Shown: positions 42,401-47,330 of the stretch, piece after piece
Position numbering within the stretch: the first letter of the stretch is position 1
How the letters are laid out: every line of letters starts with the position of its first letter
Source: Crotophaga sulcirostris
Taxonomy: Eukaryota > Chordata > Aves > Cuculiformes > Crotophagidae
Direction: 5' to 3'
Length of the DNA stretch: 64,000 nucleotides
NCBI GenBank assembly: GCA_013397455.1
Contig: VYZB01000216.1
Coordinates: 1,447,782-1,511,781 of the forward strand
Translations under genes and position numbers: made by a program
The notes under the pieces: model-generated
What the model saw: the letters and a program-made list of their open reading frames with translations, nothing else
Told to the model about the DNA's origin: nothing
Databases searched by the model: none

Positions 42401-45400
42401 AAAGTAAGATAATTACTTCTTGGACTGTTTCTCCAAAACCAGCATTAATATATCAGTAAACCTTTGTCACAACTTCACAGCTTAAAAAGCATGCAAAAAA
42501 ATCAGTCCTTTTAATCAAATTTCCAGCTCGTTGATGGGTTTGTGTTCTACTTAGGATTCTCTCCAACTCCTTCGTTGCCTGTTTGAAGTGTGCTGTCCCA
42601 CATCTGGGTACAGCCTTTATACTAAAGTTTCTATGTCCCAAACATAATCCTGCAGACATCTCATCCCCATCCCATCCTACACACTACGTTCATGCTAAAA
42701 GGACCACAGAAAGGCACAATCTCTTCAGCAGCACTTTGTTGCCTCATACTTATCACTGTAAATGCCAGTCCATCCTGCAGCACAGACCAGGCACTCACCA
42801 TTTGAATTCTCTTTCAAAAAGCAACATGTTGCCCCTTACTGAATTTCATTTTACTCCATTATGACTCTCTGCCCAGTCAAGGGTGTGTTTGCCTTCTAGC
42901 TCCATGTTTCCTCTTCTCCCCAGCCTGGTGTCACACCAGCCTTAATAAGCATTCAATCTGGTTCATATTTGATGGCACTAATGAAAAACTGGATAGAGCA
43001 AGGTGCTCATGAAAGCCTAGATCATGGTTTGAATAGGTCTGAACTGCATTCCATTTTGGTGTGATTAGTCTGCTGTTTTCATGAATGCAATATTCTTTGC
43101 TAGACAGCAGTTTTCAATGCAAACACGTCCTTATCTACCATGCTGGAAAGAAAGAACTCAGGTATTTAACTCATTCTTCAGCTCTAGGAAGCACAAAGCA
43201 GTGGTGAAATAGTGATTGACTGACTGATTGACTGACCGATTGATTGATTTGTTTGTTTGTTTTTTTATCTGATGGCATTTAACTTACCTCACATGCTCTG
43301 GTATATGTCTTGTTCTGCCAAGAAACAAATTAATGGAATGTAGGATTAGCATAAATATAATCACAGAGTATTTCAAACACATAATATCAATTAATTAGAA
43401 GTTTCTTACAGTGAAAGTATACTACAAAACCTTATTACTGGCAAACGACGAGAAAAGAAAACCCACACTTGGAAAACCAGAAGATCAATATTAAAGTGAT
43501 GTCAGGGATGAATGAGCTTCAGGTGTTCAAGAGGTCCAGAAAAAAGAGCAGTGTAAAAGCAATCTTTTTTCCCAGACCAATGGTCATTCATATCCATCTG
43601 GTTTAGTGAAGGCAAGTAATCAATCTAGTAAAGACCATCTGCATATAAGTCTGAGGCAGGCTCCAGAAGAGTAAAATCCTGAAAAGCTCTAGTTCTTTCT
43701 CATTGTCTGAAAATTTGGGTAAGTGGTTGAAATCAATGAACTGTAAAATGTCCCCACATTCTGACAAACACAAAGGAAACTTTTGATATTACAGGCAACT
43801 CCCATAGCAAGAATTATCATCTTCCCAATAGAGAATTTATAAATGTACTGAGAGAAAATATAAACATCTCATCTTTCCATAGAAACACTGCTCTGGTTAG
43901 CTTTTCCACATCTGCCATTGGGTAAGGTACTTGATGGACTGGAGACAGGCGTTACAGGGCCAAGGCTAAGGCAATACTCACACATTTCAGAAGGCAACTG
44001 ATTTGCACTGTAGCATTCCAAAACTGACATCCCTGTATGCACTGTGAAGACAGACAGTAGCTTTAAAAAGGACTTTGAAATCACATTTCTAAAGAGAAGG
44101 GATACTCCAGTGCTAAGGGTGAGTACAATAGTTCAGTTTCCAGCTGCAGTAAAACATTCTGCATAACAAAGCCATTTATTTCCTCCATGCCCCAGTCCCT
44201 TACTGATAAAATAGGCATCTACAGCACTTTGTAACAAAAATACTAAGTACACCAAAAATTATATGTGCTCAGATACCACAGTACTGAGGTTAAGTCGCTT
44301 AGTGGCCTTCTCAGTGTAAAATCAAATATAGAGCAGAAGAAAAAATAAATCATTCACAGCACAACCAAGCACAGTGGAATGTCATCCAACACAAGCCCCC
44401 CACTCCCCAATGGGCAATGCATTGGTTTTAAAACCATAAGTTTTCAAAGATGTAATAAATATTAGTGGTTTTGATTTTATATTGGACTTCACTTGTTTAT
44501 TCTGCCCTATCTACTTCTTGATAGTCGTGTACATTTTCTTTTTAAAAAGAAGCTGGAAGGGAACTGCTTTGGAAGCAGGAGACTGACATCCAGCATTGCA
44601 AAGACCTATTAAAAAAACCAATAAGACTTGATAACACTGAGCAAACACCACAGTAACTTAAACGGGTGAGTCAACCTTGCTATGTATTGTCAAGACAACA
44701 CAGCCTTTTATGGTCCCAGCATCATAAATGACCCAGCCTTGCTAGCAGCTGAGAGGCTGTTTCCCCCAGCCTCTGTGGAAAACAGTGATGACTGAATTCT
44801 CCACTACTCTTTACAGAACATGTATAACTGCCAGCTTGAATTGCATTTGAAATCTGAACTAGGAGAACATCAGCTAAAGTCCTCACAAGAACATTGCTAT
44901 GGAAAATTCATGTAAAGATAGTTGTGTCTTTAATAATTTGAACCAAATCTAAACACACAACCTACTGACTTATGCCAGACAAGAAACTGTGCACAGTTAT
45001 GTCAAGTCTTTGACAACATGATCGTTGTACCCATTTTATTCAAATAGTAGTAACATAAAATGTTAGTAATTAATTAAGTAAACCATTACTCACTGCTTCA
45101 GTGATGTCACTAACATTGCAAAAGTTAGTAATTCCAAGTCCTTCTTCCTGTAAGAGAAATACATACATTTTTACAAAGAGTCAAAATGTTTCCCTAACAT
45201 TCCTGATTAAAATATGTTAAAGTATCAGTTTCTTGTAAAACAAATTTTCTTTGACTAATATTACGTCATTAGAAGAAATTCATTGTTGACACACCAGTAG
45301 CTTCTCACTTGAGACTAATTTCAGAGTACCATCAAACAAAGACATTGACGGAATCAGCTGATGTTAATTAAAATATCTTAGGTAGGAATTTGGCTCTCAT

Positions 45401-47042
45401 CTCCTGATTCTGGTTCACTGAGTCAATAACAAATGTTTCAAAAATACGTTGGGCATAAATGACAAAGCCAAGTGGCTTTGACCTCTTGGGAGCAGAAAGA
45501 CCTTCCTTCAAGCTAAACGCCTTTTGTCTGGCCTCCTTTTGAAGGGGTTTTACACAGCCATATGGTGACCGCCCTCCCTCTCCTGCCAAAAGCCTTCTTG
45601 AGCTAAGGTGCCTGTTTTTTCACATCACTCAGAGTGTGCTAAACCAGTCACCACCTGTGAAGTGCAAATGATTTGAGGATGTATCTAACAACCTTGGTGA
45701 AGCTGAATGTTAGCTCTTAAGTTTTGCTCTGCAAACAGGTAAGAGTACCCTTGATAAAACAACTCTCAAGAATAAATTTTCAGTACACTGGGCACACTGT
45801 GACAATAGTGAGAATCAAAGGTGTCAAAAGCAATTGTGAACACAATAAGTAGACTGGAGGCGAAAAATAAGATTTACAGCTGTGAGACTCCAAGATTATA
45901 TTTCTCTCATCTGAATCCCTTACACAATACGTTCACTGAACATGAATGTGATTTTCCTGTCTTTCAAAGCTGAGCGAAAGAACAATTTATTTCTTATTCT
46001 GAATTAATTTAAGCTTAAATCAAAGGATTCCCATTAAAGTTATCACTGCGTGATAGGCTTCCATCAGGCAAGGCAATTAACTCTTTCACTGGTGCAAGAG
46101 TTAGAAATTGTTTTAAAGGAACTGTCAGACAAATGTATGAAATAAAATGGAGCAGGTGATAGTCCTCTGCAGTAGGTTTCCCCAGTTAGTTAGCCACAAG
46201 GTACAAAATGTTCTTTTTACAGAGCAAACGTACATGTTATTCTAAACAACATCAACATTTCAGGCAAACAGAAACAAGGAGGTAACTCCTGAGAACCTCA
46301 TGCGGAATTGTTGTTTGGATTTGAGAGGTATTGCTTATCTTTGTTGTGCATCAGTAGAATGAAAAATAATGAATTCCACTTGACTAATCAAAGGAACACT
46401 AAGAAAGCATAAGATTAAGGACCCGATCTCTTACTTTAATACTTAAAGAAATATCCACAATTTAAAGCATGTGTGACTTAAAAAAAGAAGCTGAAAGTAG
46501 TTCAGTGTAATTGTGCAAGCCACAGATTCCCAGCCACTTTCTTGTGATAGTTTTCCTAGGTTTATGCAAGAAAAGTCAGACTAGAGAGAAACTGATAAGT
46601 AAAATGAATAAACTGAAAGAACAAAGGTTTCTCTCCTTCACTCTCCAGGCTCTTTAGCATTTACAATAATTTCAGGAGCTGTTGGGACATAAGCATATAA
46701 AGAAAGTATAAAATGAAAACCCTTGGAATCTGGTTAATGTGATTTCTTCTTTATCCAGTTTCACAAATTCAAATGTTAAACCTTAGTTCCCAAGCTCTGC
46801 TCTTACTCAGATACAGTCTTTAAAATAATTTTGAAAAAGCTGATATGAACTAGAAAATTCTTACAGTGGTTACAGCCATCTATGTTTCAAATTATTAAGC
46901 ACAGTTCTTCAAAACTTACCAGGTTACTTGCACATAAGTTTTGACAATTTTTTGGGAAAGTGCAGTGCACTGCAGAAATCCAGATGCAATAAAAAGCAGC
47001 AAGTCTCTTTAGCAGGAAATCCCACAGGGAAATGTTCTTCAT
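233..47042 (-). CDS. ROS1: ROS1 receptor tyrosine kinase, 5' part of gene: complete extracellular region in 34 exons
   Basis: ROS1 is a single-pass receptor tyrosine kinase of the plasma membrane; in mammals it acts in epithelia such as the epididymis, with NELL2 as ligand. I recognised it by exon-by-exon resemblance to remembered mammalian ROS1. The 34 exons sum to 5,599 nt, every junction keeps phase and no stop intervenes. The approximate residue layout is: signal peptide 1-27; Cys-rich segment 30-108; FN3-1 112-204; FN3-2 205-293; propeller 1 330-570; FN3-3 575-672; propeller 2 690-945; FN3-4 946-1047; FN3-5 1050-1155; propeller 3 1160-1450; FN3-6 to FN3-9 1455-1866. The human ectodomain is about the same length. 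The transmembrane helix and kinase domain are off the left edge. The start is fixed by an in-frame TAA two codons upstream. Exact intron borders come from reading GT/AG and phase, not from transcripts. Confidence 0.95.
415..2391 (-). other. ROS1: ROS1 intron 33 (2.0 kb)
   Basis: AT-rich, apparently unique sequence with an A13 run at 1373-1385. The open frame on the other strand at 1506-1859 has no recognisable domain. Confidence 0.8.
2392..2509 (-). CDS. ROS1: ROS1 exon 33: FN3-9, first half
   Basis: 118 nt, phase 1 to 2 (residues 1767-1805). [38 protein letters not shown] are strong matches to mammalian ROS1. The acceptor GGCATAAG is poor in adjacent pyrimidines. Donor GTAAGC splits an Arg codon. 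Confidence 0.94.
2982..3159 (-). CDS. ROS1: ROS1 exon 32: FN3-8
   Basis: 178 nt, phase 0 to 1 (residues 1708-1766). [19 protein letters not shown], then [13 protein letters not shown] and SFKTT, aligning with mammalian TSCSQGP-YVCNIT...VRVVVVY-TGENS. Acceptor CTTTCTCTAG; donor GTAAGC. Confidence 0.92.
4179..4355 (-). CDS. ROS1: ROS1 exon 31: FN3-7 end and FN3-8 start
   Basis: 177 nt, phase 0 to 0 (residues 1649-1707). [34 protein letters not shown] and WFELRK match mammalian VLACHSEEMW...PENTSL...FWVELQK, but with Phe where mammals have Cys in VLACH, so a Cys is lost here. Donor GTAAGA. Confidence 0.93.
4356..6931 (-). other. ROS1: ROS1 intron 30 (2.6 kb)
   Basis: Mostly AT-rich. It has a purine-pyrimidine TATG/TATA-rich patch near 4750-4800 and a short, more GC-rich stretch around 5740-5960 with an open frame on the plus strand, neither of which I recognise. 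Confidence 0.75.
6932..7164 (-). CDS. ROS1: ROS1 exon 30: FN3-7
   Basis: 233 nt, phase 1 to 0 (residues 1571-1648). [37 protein letters not shown] and [12 protein letters not shown] match mammalian FN3-7. Acceptor TTTCTTTCTGTTTCAG; donor AAG|GTATAA. Confidence 0.95.
7165..11159 (-). other. ROS1: ROS1 intron 29 (4.0 kb)
   Basis: The main recognisable item is the CR1 ORF2 fragment at about 10035-10600. The rest is AT-rich sequence without identifiable features. Confidence 0.8.
10035..10600 (+). mobile_element. CR1 LINE fragment: endonuclease part of ORF2
   Basis: The plus-strand frame 10053-10445 stays open for 130 codons and reads as the C-terminal half of a CR1 apurinic endonuclease: [25 protein letters not shown] (catalytic Asp-Asn), [18 protein letters not shown] and the catalytic SDH in SSDHTLVEF. 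Past the stop, translation still resembles CR1 linker sequence up to about 10600. Both ends are truncated and the reverse transcriptase is missing, so it cannot move on its own. It lies in intron 29, antisense to ROS1. Borders are approximate. Confidence 0.88.
11160..11301 (-). CDS. ROS1: ROS1 exon 29: FN3-6, second half
   Basis: 142 nt, phase 0 to 1 (residues 1524-1570). [20 protein letters not shown], then [10 protein letters not shown] and GKETFGTT are almost identical to mammals. Donor GAG|GTTTGT is weak (no A at +3/+4). Confidence 0.94.
11948..12165 (-). CDS. ROS1: ROS1 exon 28: FN3-6, first half
   Basis: 218 nt, phase 1 to 0 (residues 1451-1523). [20 protein letters not shown] and QPTPTYLVF, then NNHRNSS, match mammalian EPTILNATNTSLTIRLP...TYLVYY. 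It is more diverged than most exons. Acceptor TTTTCCCTAG; donor TTG|GTATGG. Sequons NTS and NSS. Confidence 0.9.
12166..14858 (-). other. ROS1: ROS1 intron 27 (2.7 kb)
   Basis: Holds a CR1 3' end at 13555-13840; otherwise AT-rich and featureless. Confidence 0.8.
13555..13840 (+). mobile_element. CR1 LINE 3' end
   Basis: Carries the typical CR1 3' region: AGGAGGTTTAGATTGGATAT, TAGGAAGAGGTTCTTCACCC, the GTGGAGCACTGGAACAG stretch, GGGATAGGAGTTGGACTCC and GGGTCACTTCCAACTCGGG. It ends in the hallmark octamers ATTCTATG and ATTCTGTG. Near 13775-13800 a CCTTTTGGGAGT-type unit is repeated, unlike the usual consensus. 5'-truncated, inserted antisense to ROS1. Confidence 0.95.
14859..15035 (-). CDS. 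ROS1: ROS1 exon 27: last blade of propeller 3
   Basis: 177 nt, phase 1 to 1 (residues 1392-1450). [20 protein letters not shown], then [15 protein letters not shown], the conserved close of propeller 3. Acceptor TTTTCCTACAG; donor GTAGAG. Confidence 0.94.
15967..16253 (-). CDS. ROS1: ROS1 exon 26: propeller 3
   Basis: 287 nt, phase 2 to 1 (residues 1296-1391). [44 protein letters not shown] and [15 protein letters not shown] are clear matches to mammalian ROS1. The donor AAG|GTCTGA is weak, but it is the only one giving the right phase to exon 27. Confidence 0.93.
16759..16970 (-). CDS. ROS1: ROS1 exon 25: propeller 3
   Basis: 212 nt, phase 0 to 2 (residues 1226-1295). Starts [20 protein letters not shown], then HLFVALK, aligning residue for residue with mammalian LFQDALV...[13 protein letters not shown]. 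The in-frame acceptor is TAATTAAG; the better-looking TTTTTCAG eight bases downstream would put a stop in frame. Sequons in NST (twice) and NET. Confidence 0.88.
17709..17911 (-). CDS. ROS1: ROS1 exon 24: propeller 3, first blades
   Basis: 203 nt, phase 1 to 0 (residues 1158-1225). [39 protein letters not shown] and LLNIQ correspond to the mammalian third propeller entry. Acceptor CCTTCCAG; donor CAG|GTATTC. Confidence 0.93.
18563..18626 (-). CDS. ROS1: ROS1 exon 23: FN3-5 last strand
   Basis: 64 nt, phase 0 to 1 (residues 1137-1157). [20 protein letters not shown] is the G strand, matching mammalian VRAFTSKGPGPYADV. Acceptor TCTTCTGTCCCACAG; donor GTATGG. Confidence 0.94.
19506..19768 (-). 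CDS. ROS1: ROS1 exon 22: FN3-5
   Basis: 263 nt, phase 1 to 0 (residues 1049-1136). [14 protein letters not shown], then [20 protein letters not shown] and FQ at the end match mammalian SAPENPRIFI...VVVEFRWNKPKHENGVLTKF. A single exon carries most of the domain. The 5' intron border follows an A-rich run. Confidence 0.95.
20573..20735 (-). CDS. ROS1: ROS1 exon 21: FN3-4, second half
   Basis: 163 nt, phase 0 to 1 (residues 995-1048). [17 protein letters not shown] and [10 protein letters not shown] are the conserved F-G region of this domain. Sequon NLT. Acceptor CATTCACAG; donor GAG|GTACCA, a weak context. Confidence 0.94.
21338..21495 (-). CDS. ROS1: ROS1 exon 20: FN3-4, first half
   Basis: 158 nt, phase 1 to 0 (residues 942-994). 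Reads [20 protein letters not shown], then [15 protein letters not shown] and [10 protein letters not shown], matching mammalian VIPDSVQESSFRIEG. Sequons NFS and NSS. Donor CAA|GTAAGG. Confidence 0.95.
21810..22024 (-). CDS. ROS1: ROS1 exon 19: end of propeller 2, start of FN3-4
   Basis: 215 nt, phase 2 to 1 (residues 870-941). [27 protein letters not shown] and FITTQE are almost the same as in mammals; HTSLKPLPG enters FN3-4. The extra CGN at its start is bird-side divergence. Confidence 0.95.
22277..22304. repeat. Perfect 12-bp inverted repeat with 4-nt loop in intron 18
   Basis: TATTAAGCCATT at 22277-22288 pairs exactly with AATGGCTTAATA at 22293-22304 around TTAT. The 12-mer CCATTTTATAAT also occurs as a direct repeat at 22265-22276 and 22284-22295. 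Confidence 0.85.
23513..23613 (-). CDS. ROS1: ROS1 exon 18: propeller 2
   Basis: 101 nt, phase 0 to 2 (residues 837-869). [17 protein letters not shown] is conserved, then a more diverged [12 protein letters not shown]. Acceptor TTTCTTTTCTTAG; donor GTAAGT. It sits at the left end of the 4.2-kb intron 17. Confidence 0.94.
23614..27826 (-). other. ROS1: ROS1 intron 17 (4.2 kb)
   Basis: The largest intron of the window. AT-rich, with a T/G-rich low-complexity patch near 26640-26690. No exon with proper phase and no known repeat was recognised. Confidence 0.8.
27827..28018 (-). CDS. ROS1: ROS1 exon 17: propeller 2
   Basis: 192 nt, phase 0 to 0 (residues 773-836). [19 protein letters not shown] followed by ESARLNG is the strongest YWTD-type repeat in the gene and matches mammalian VDSVGGYLYWTT closely. 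A second AG eight bases in would break the frame. Donor CAG|GTGACT. Confidence 0.95.
28992..29173 (-). CDS. ROS1: ROS1 exon 16: propeller 2
   Basis: 182 nt, phase 1 to 0 (residues 712-772). Two YWTD-type units: [16 protein letters not shown] and [15 protein letters not shown]. The acceptor (TTCTTCAAG) is pyrimidine-rich with a less usual AAG. Donor GTAGGT. Confidence 0.94.
29698..29808 (-). CDS. ROS1: ROS1 exon 15: entry to propeller 2
   Basis: 111 nt, phase 1 to 1 (residues 675-711). [26 protein letters not shown] and RNVS match mammalian EPPFIMAVKEDGLW...FGPGEFL..NVS. Acceptor TTTCTTTGTCAG; donor GTAAAC. Confidence 0.93.
30038..30250 (-). CDS. ROS1: ROS1 exon 14: FN3-3
   Basis: 213 nt, phase 1 to 1 (residues 604-674). 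Starts [14 protein letters not shown], with sequons NWT and NIS, and ends with the conserved [18 protein letters not shown] and GTTLE. Acceptor CATCTCACAG; donor GTGAGA. Confidence 0.95.
30875..31386 (-). CDS. ROS1: ROS1 exon 13: rest of propeller 1 and start of FN3-3 (largest exon)
   Basis: 512 nt, phase 2 to 1 (residues 433-603), the longest exon here, also large in mammals. Blade units include [25 protein letters not shown] and [10 protein letters not shown]; then [18 protein letters not shown] and [14 protein letters not shown] close the propeller. The FN3-3 start is [15 protein letters not shown]. Ends GGA ACC A|GTAAGT. It lacks the extra residues that canonical human ROS1 has at this junction. 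Confidence 0.95.
31926..32023 (-). CDS. ROS1: ROS1 exon 12: propeller 1
   Basis: 98 nt, phase 0 to 2 (residues 401-432). Reads [18 protein letters not shown] and ends ADPYN with a split Gly codon. It matches the mammalian VCDLENCSN...ITP stretch, keeping the paired Cys and a sequon (NCT). Acceptor CATTCCCCAG; donor GTAAGT. Confidence 0.92.
33137..33321 (-). CDS. ROS1: ROS1 exon 11: propeller 1, first blades
   Basis: 185 nt, phase 1 to 0 (residues 339-400). [26 protein letters not shown] and [15 protein letters not shown] are near-identical to mammalian ROS1. The DWLYQRIYF unit is a YWTD-type repeat. Two sequons, in NMS and NIT. Confidence 0.95.
34329..34451 (-). CDS. ROS1: ROS1 exon 10: linker with basic cluster before propeller 1
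   Basis: 123 nt, phase 1 to 1 (residues 298-338). Contains [13 protein letters not shown], conserved with mammals, then HNIT leading into the first propeller. The SLRKR cluster lacks a P4 Arg, so it is not a minimal furin site. Acceptor TTTTTGTTAG; donor GTAAAA. Confidence 0.92.
35792..35816. repeat. GC-rich 9-bp inverted repeat
   Basis: ACCCCCAGA (35792-35800) and TCTGGGGGT (35808-35816) are exact reverse complements around a 7-nt loop. Confidence 0.8.
35984..36013. repeat. 10-bp inverted repeat with a CArG motif in the loop
   Basis: CCCATATGTC (35984-35993) and GACATATGGG (36004-36013) are exact reverse complements with a 10-nt spacer. The spacer and first base of the right arm spell CCAAATAAGG (35995-36004), a perfect CC(A/T)6GG box. 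AAATAAGGACATAT is also present as a direct repeat at 35963-35976 and 35997-36010. Confidence 0.85.
36412..36488 (-). CDS. ROS1: ROS1 exon 9: FN3-2, last strands
   Basis: 77 nt, phase 2 to 1 (residues 272-297). The split Arg codon gives [18 protein letters not shown], the F-G strand region of FN3-2. The domain exit differs from mammals (TTPESK). Donor is AAAG|GTATAA, moderate. Confidence 0.93.
36801..36828. repeat. 14-bp tandem duplication
   Basis: The unit ATTTTTCCAGATGA occurs twice in a row, exactly, in intron 8. Confidence 0.85.
37150..37351 (-). CDS. ROS1: ROS1 exon 8: FN3-2, first part
   Basis: 202 nt, phase 1 to 2 (residues 205-271). Reads [19 protein letters not shown], then [13 protein letters not shown] and GYNLFL, ending [12 protein letters not shown]. 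This closely matches the mammalian second FN3 domain. Acceptor CTCTTGCAG; donor GTACGA. Confidence 0.95.
37690..37855 (+). mobile_element. CR1 LINE 3' end
   Basis: CATCCCTGGAGGTATTTAAA, GGTGCGGCGCTTAGGGACA, TAGTGGTGAACTTG, GGACTTGATGAGCTTAAAGG and TTCAACCTAAATGATTCTGT follow the CR1 3' consensus in order. It closes with ATTCTGTG ATTCTATG ATTCTG. It lies in intron 7, antisense to ROS1, and is more decayed than the 13.6-kb copy. Confidence 0.93.
37988..38126 (-). CDS. ROS1: ROS1 exon 7: second half of FN3-1
   Basis: 139 nt, phase 0 to 1 (residues 159-204). [18 protein letters not shown] followed by the SPPSPSYRT linker is the conserved end of FN3-1. The donor context (GAG|GTAATG) is moderate. 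Its 3' intron carries a CR1 tail about 130 bases away. Confidence 0.94.
39518..39666 (-). CDS. ROS1: ROS1 exon 6: first half of FN3-1
   Basis: 149 nt, phase 1 to 0 (residues 109-158). Contains [17 protein letters not shown] and [12 protein letters not shown], nearly identical to mammalian ROS1 FN3-1, with the core Trp of strand B and the Tyr-Ile of strand C. Donor is GAG|GTAAAG. Confidence 0.95.
40345..40405 (-). CDS. ROS1: ROS1 exon 5: end of Cys-rich segment
   Basis: 61 nt, phase 0 to 1 (residues 89-108). [16 protein letters not shown] matches the mammalian ESCEVGCS-AEGAY stretch. A second AG four bases inside the exon would shift the frame, so the first acceptor (TTACACAG) is chosen. Donor GTAAGT. 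Confidence 0.88.
41756..41888. repeat. Exact 66-bp tandem duplication around a single N
   Basis: 41756-41821 and 41823-41888 are identical base for base, separated only by the N at 41822. This pattern fits two contig ends that overlap but were joined with a placeholder instead of being merged; a true genomic duplication is less likely. Confidence 0.92.
42295..42342. repeat. Low-complexity A/C tract
   Basis: Runs of A interrupted by CC/CCCC blocks, 48 bases without G or T. Confidence 0.85.
43213..43266. repeat. Imperfect (GATT/GACT)n then (GTTT)n tetranucleotide tract
   Basis: About eight units of GATT/GACT run into GTTT repeats and a short T tract; it ends about 20 bases from the donor side of the 27-nt exon 4. 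Confidence 0.85.
43288..43314 (-). CDS. ROS1: ROS1 exon 4: 27-nt microexon
   Basis: Nine codons, NKTYTRACE, phase 0 to 0 (residues 80-88), between acceptor TTTGTTTCTTGGCAG and donor GTAAGT. It fits exactly between CLLKC (exon 3) and AVSCKFGC (exon 5). From memory, rodent ROS1 has a similar nine-residue NDTY...ICE insertion that the canonical human protein lacks, which supports a real, possibly alternatively used exon. Carries sequon NKT. Confidence 0.78.
43982..44041 (-). CDS. ROS1: ROS1 exon 3: Cys-rich segment (CIQGC motif)
   Basis: 60 nt, 20 codons, phase 0 to 0 (residues 60-79). It starts [13 protein letters not shown] and ends CLLKC, very close to the CIQGC-FWN...CALKC stretch of mammalian ROS1. 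The acceptor is TGTCTTCACAG and the donor GTGAGT. Sequon NAT. Confidence 0.9.
45094..45147 (-). CDS. ROS1: ROS1 exon 2: N-terminal Cys-rich segment
   Basis: 54 nt, 18 codons, phase 0 to 0 (residues 42-59, [18 protein letters not shown]). The acceptor is TCTCTTACAG and the donor GTGAGT. It contains an N-glycosylation sequon (NVS). Sequence is poorly conserved against mammals, but position, phase and the Cys/Asn pattern fit ROS1 exon 2. Confidence 0.8.
45148..46919 (-). other. ROS1: ROS1 intron 1 (1.8 kb)
   Basis: AT-rich, no recognised repeat or additional exon. Confidence 0.75.
46920..47042 (-). CDS. ROS1: ROS1 exon 1: start codon and signal peptide
   Basis: Encodes residues 1-41. ATG is at 47042-47040. 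A basic N-region with KR is followed by a hydrophobic stretch ([12 protein letters not shown]) that reads as a signal peptide, then the first Cys residues (CQNLCASNL). The exon ends in phase 0 at a strong GTAAGT donor. An in-frame TAA lies at 47048-47046, so translation cannot start further upstream. The 5' UTR part of this exon is not delimited. Confidence 0.9.
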
Positions 47043-47330
47043 CACTTAAAGAGTTTCATCTGGCAGTCTGATTCTTTCCTTGACTTGGCCATACAAACTC
47101 CTTTTAGTTTAGATGACGGAGGCACGACTGTGAAAGTTCTGCCTTTCCATTTATTAAGTATGTTTAAAATCCTTGTTTACTCGCCTTTCCTTCAACAACT
47201 TTTCAGCTTCCTGGAGCACTTGTCTTGAAATTACGCAACATCTATTTCATAGTTTCTTATTAAACCACTGAAACAAAAGAGCTGACCAATGAAAGTCAAT
47301 GTATCTCCTTACATAAATATCACTAACATG
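47043..47330 (-). promoter_or_regulatory. Probable ROS1 5' UTR and proximal promoter
   Basis: Immediately upstream of the ATG. An inverted CCAAT box (CCAAT on the plus strand at 47286-47290) and an AT-rich ATATTTATGT stretch at 47311-47320 are present. CpG is sparse, as expected for a tissue-restricted gene. The transcription start and any upstream non-coding exon cannot be located by eye. Confidence 0.3.

Larger units (their letters stand above)
40406..43287 (-). other. ROS1: ROS1 intron 4 (2.9 kb)
   Basis: Holds the duplication around an N (41756-41888), a low-complexity A/C tract (42295-42342) and a GATT/GACT tetranucleotide tract (43213-43266). Confidence 0.8.

Noticed and set aside
43869..44084. 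Minus-strand 71-codon open frame as an independent gene
   Set aside because: It is a wrong-frame read across ROS1 exon 3; the real exon is the 60 nt at 43982-44041 in another frame.
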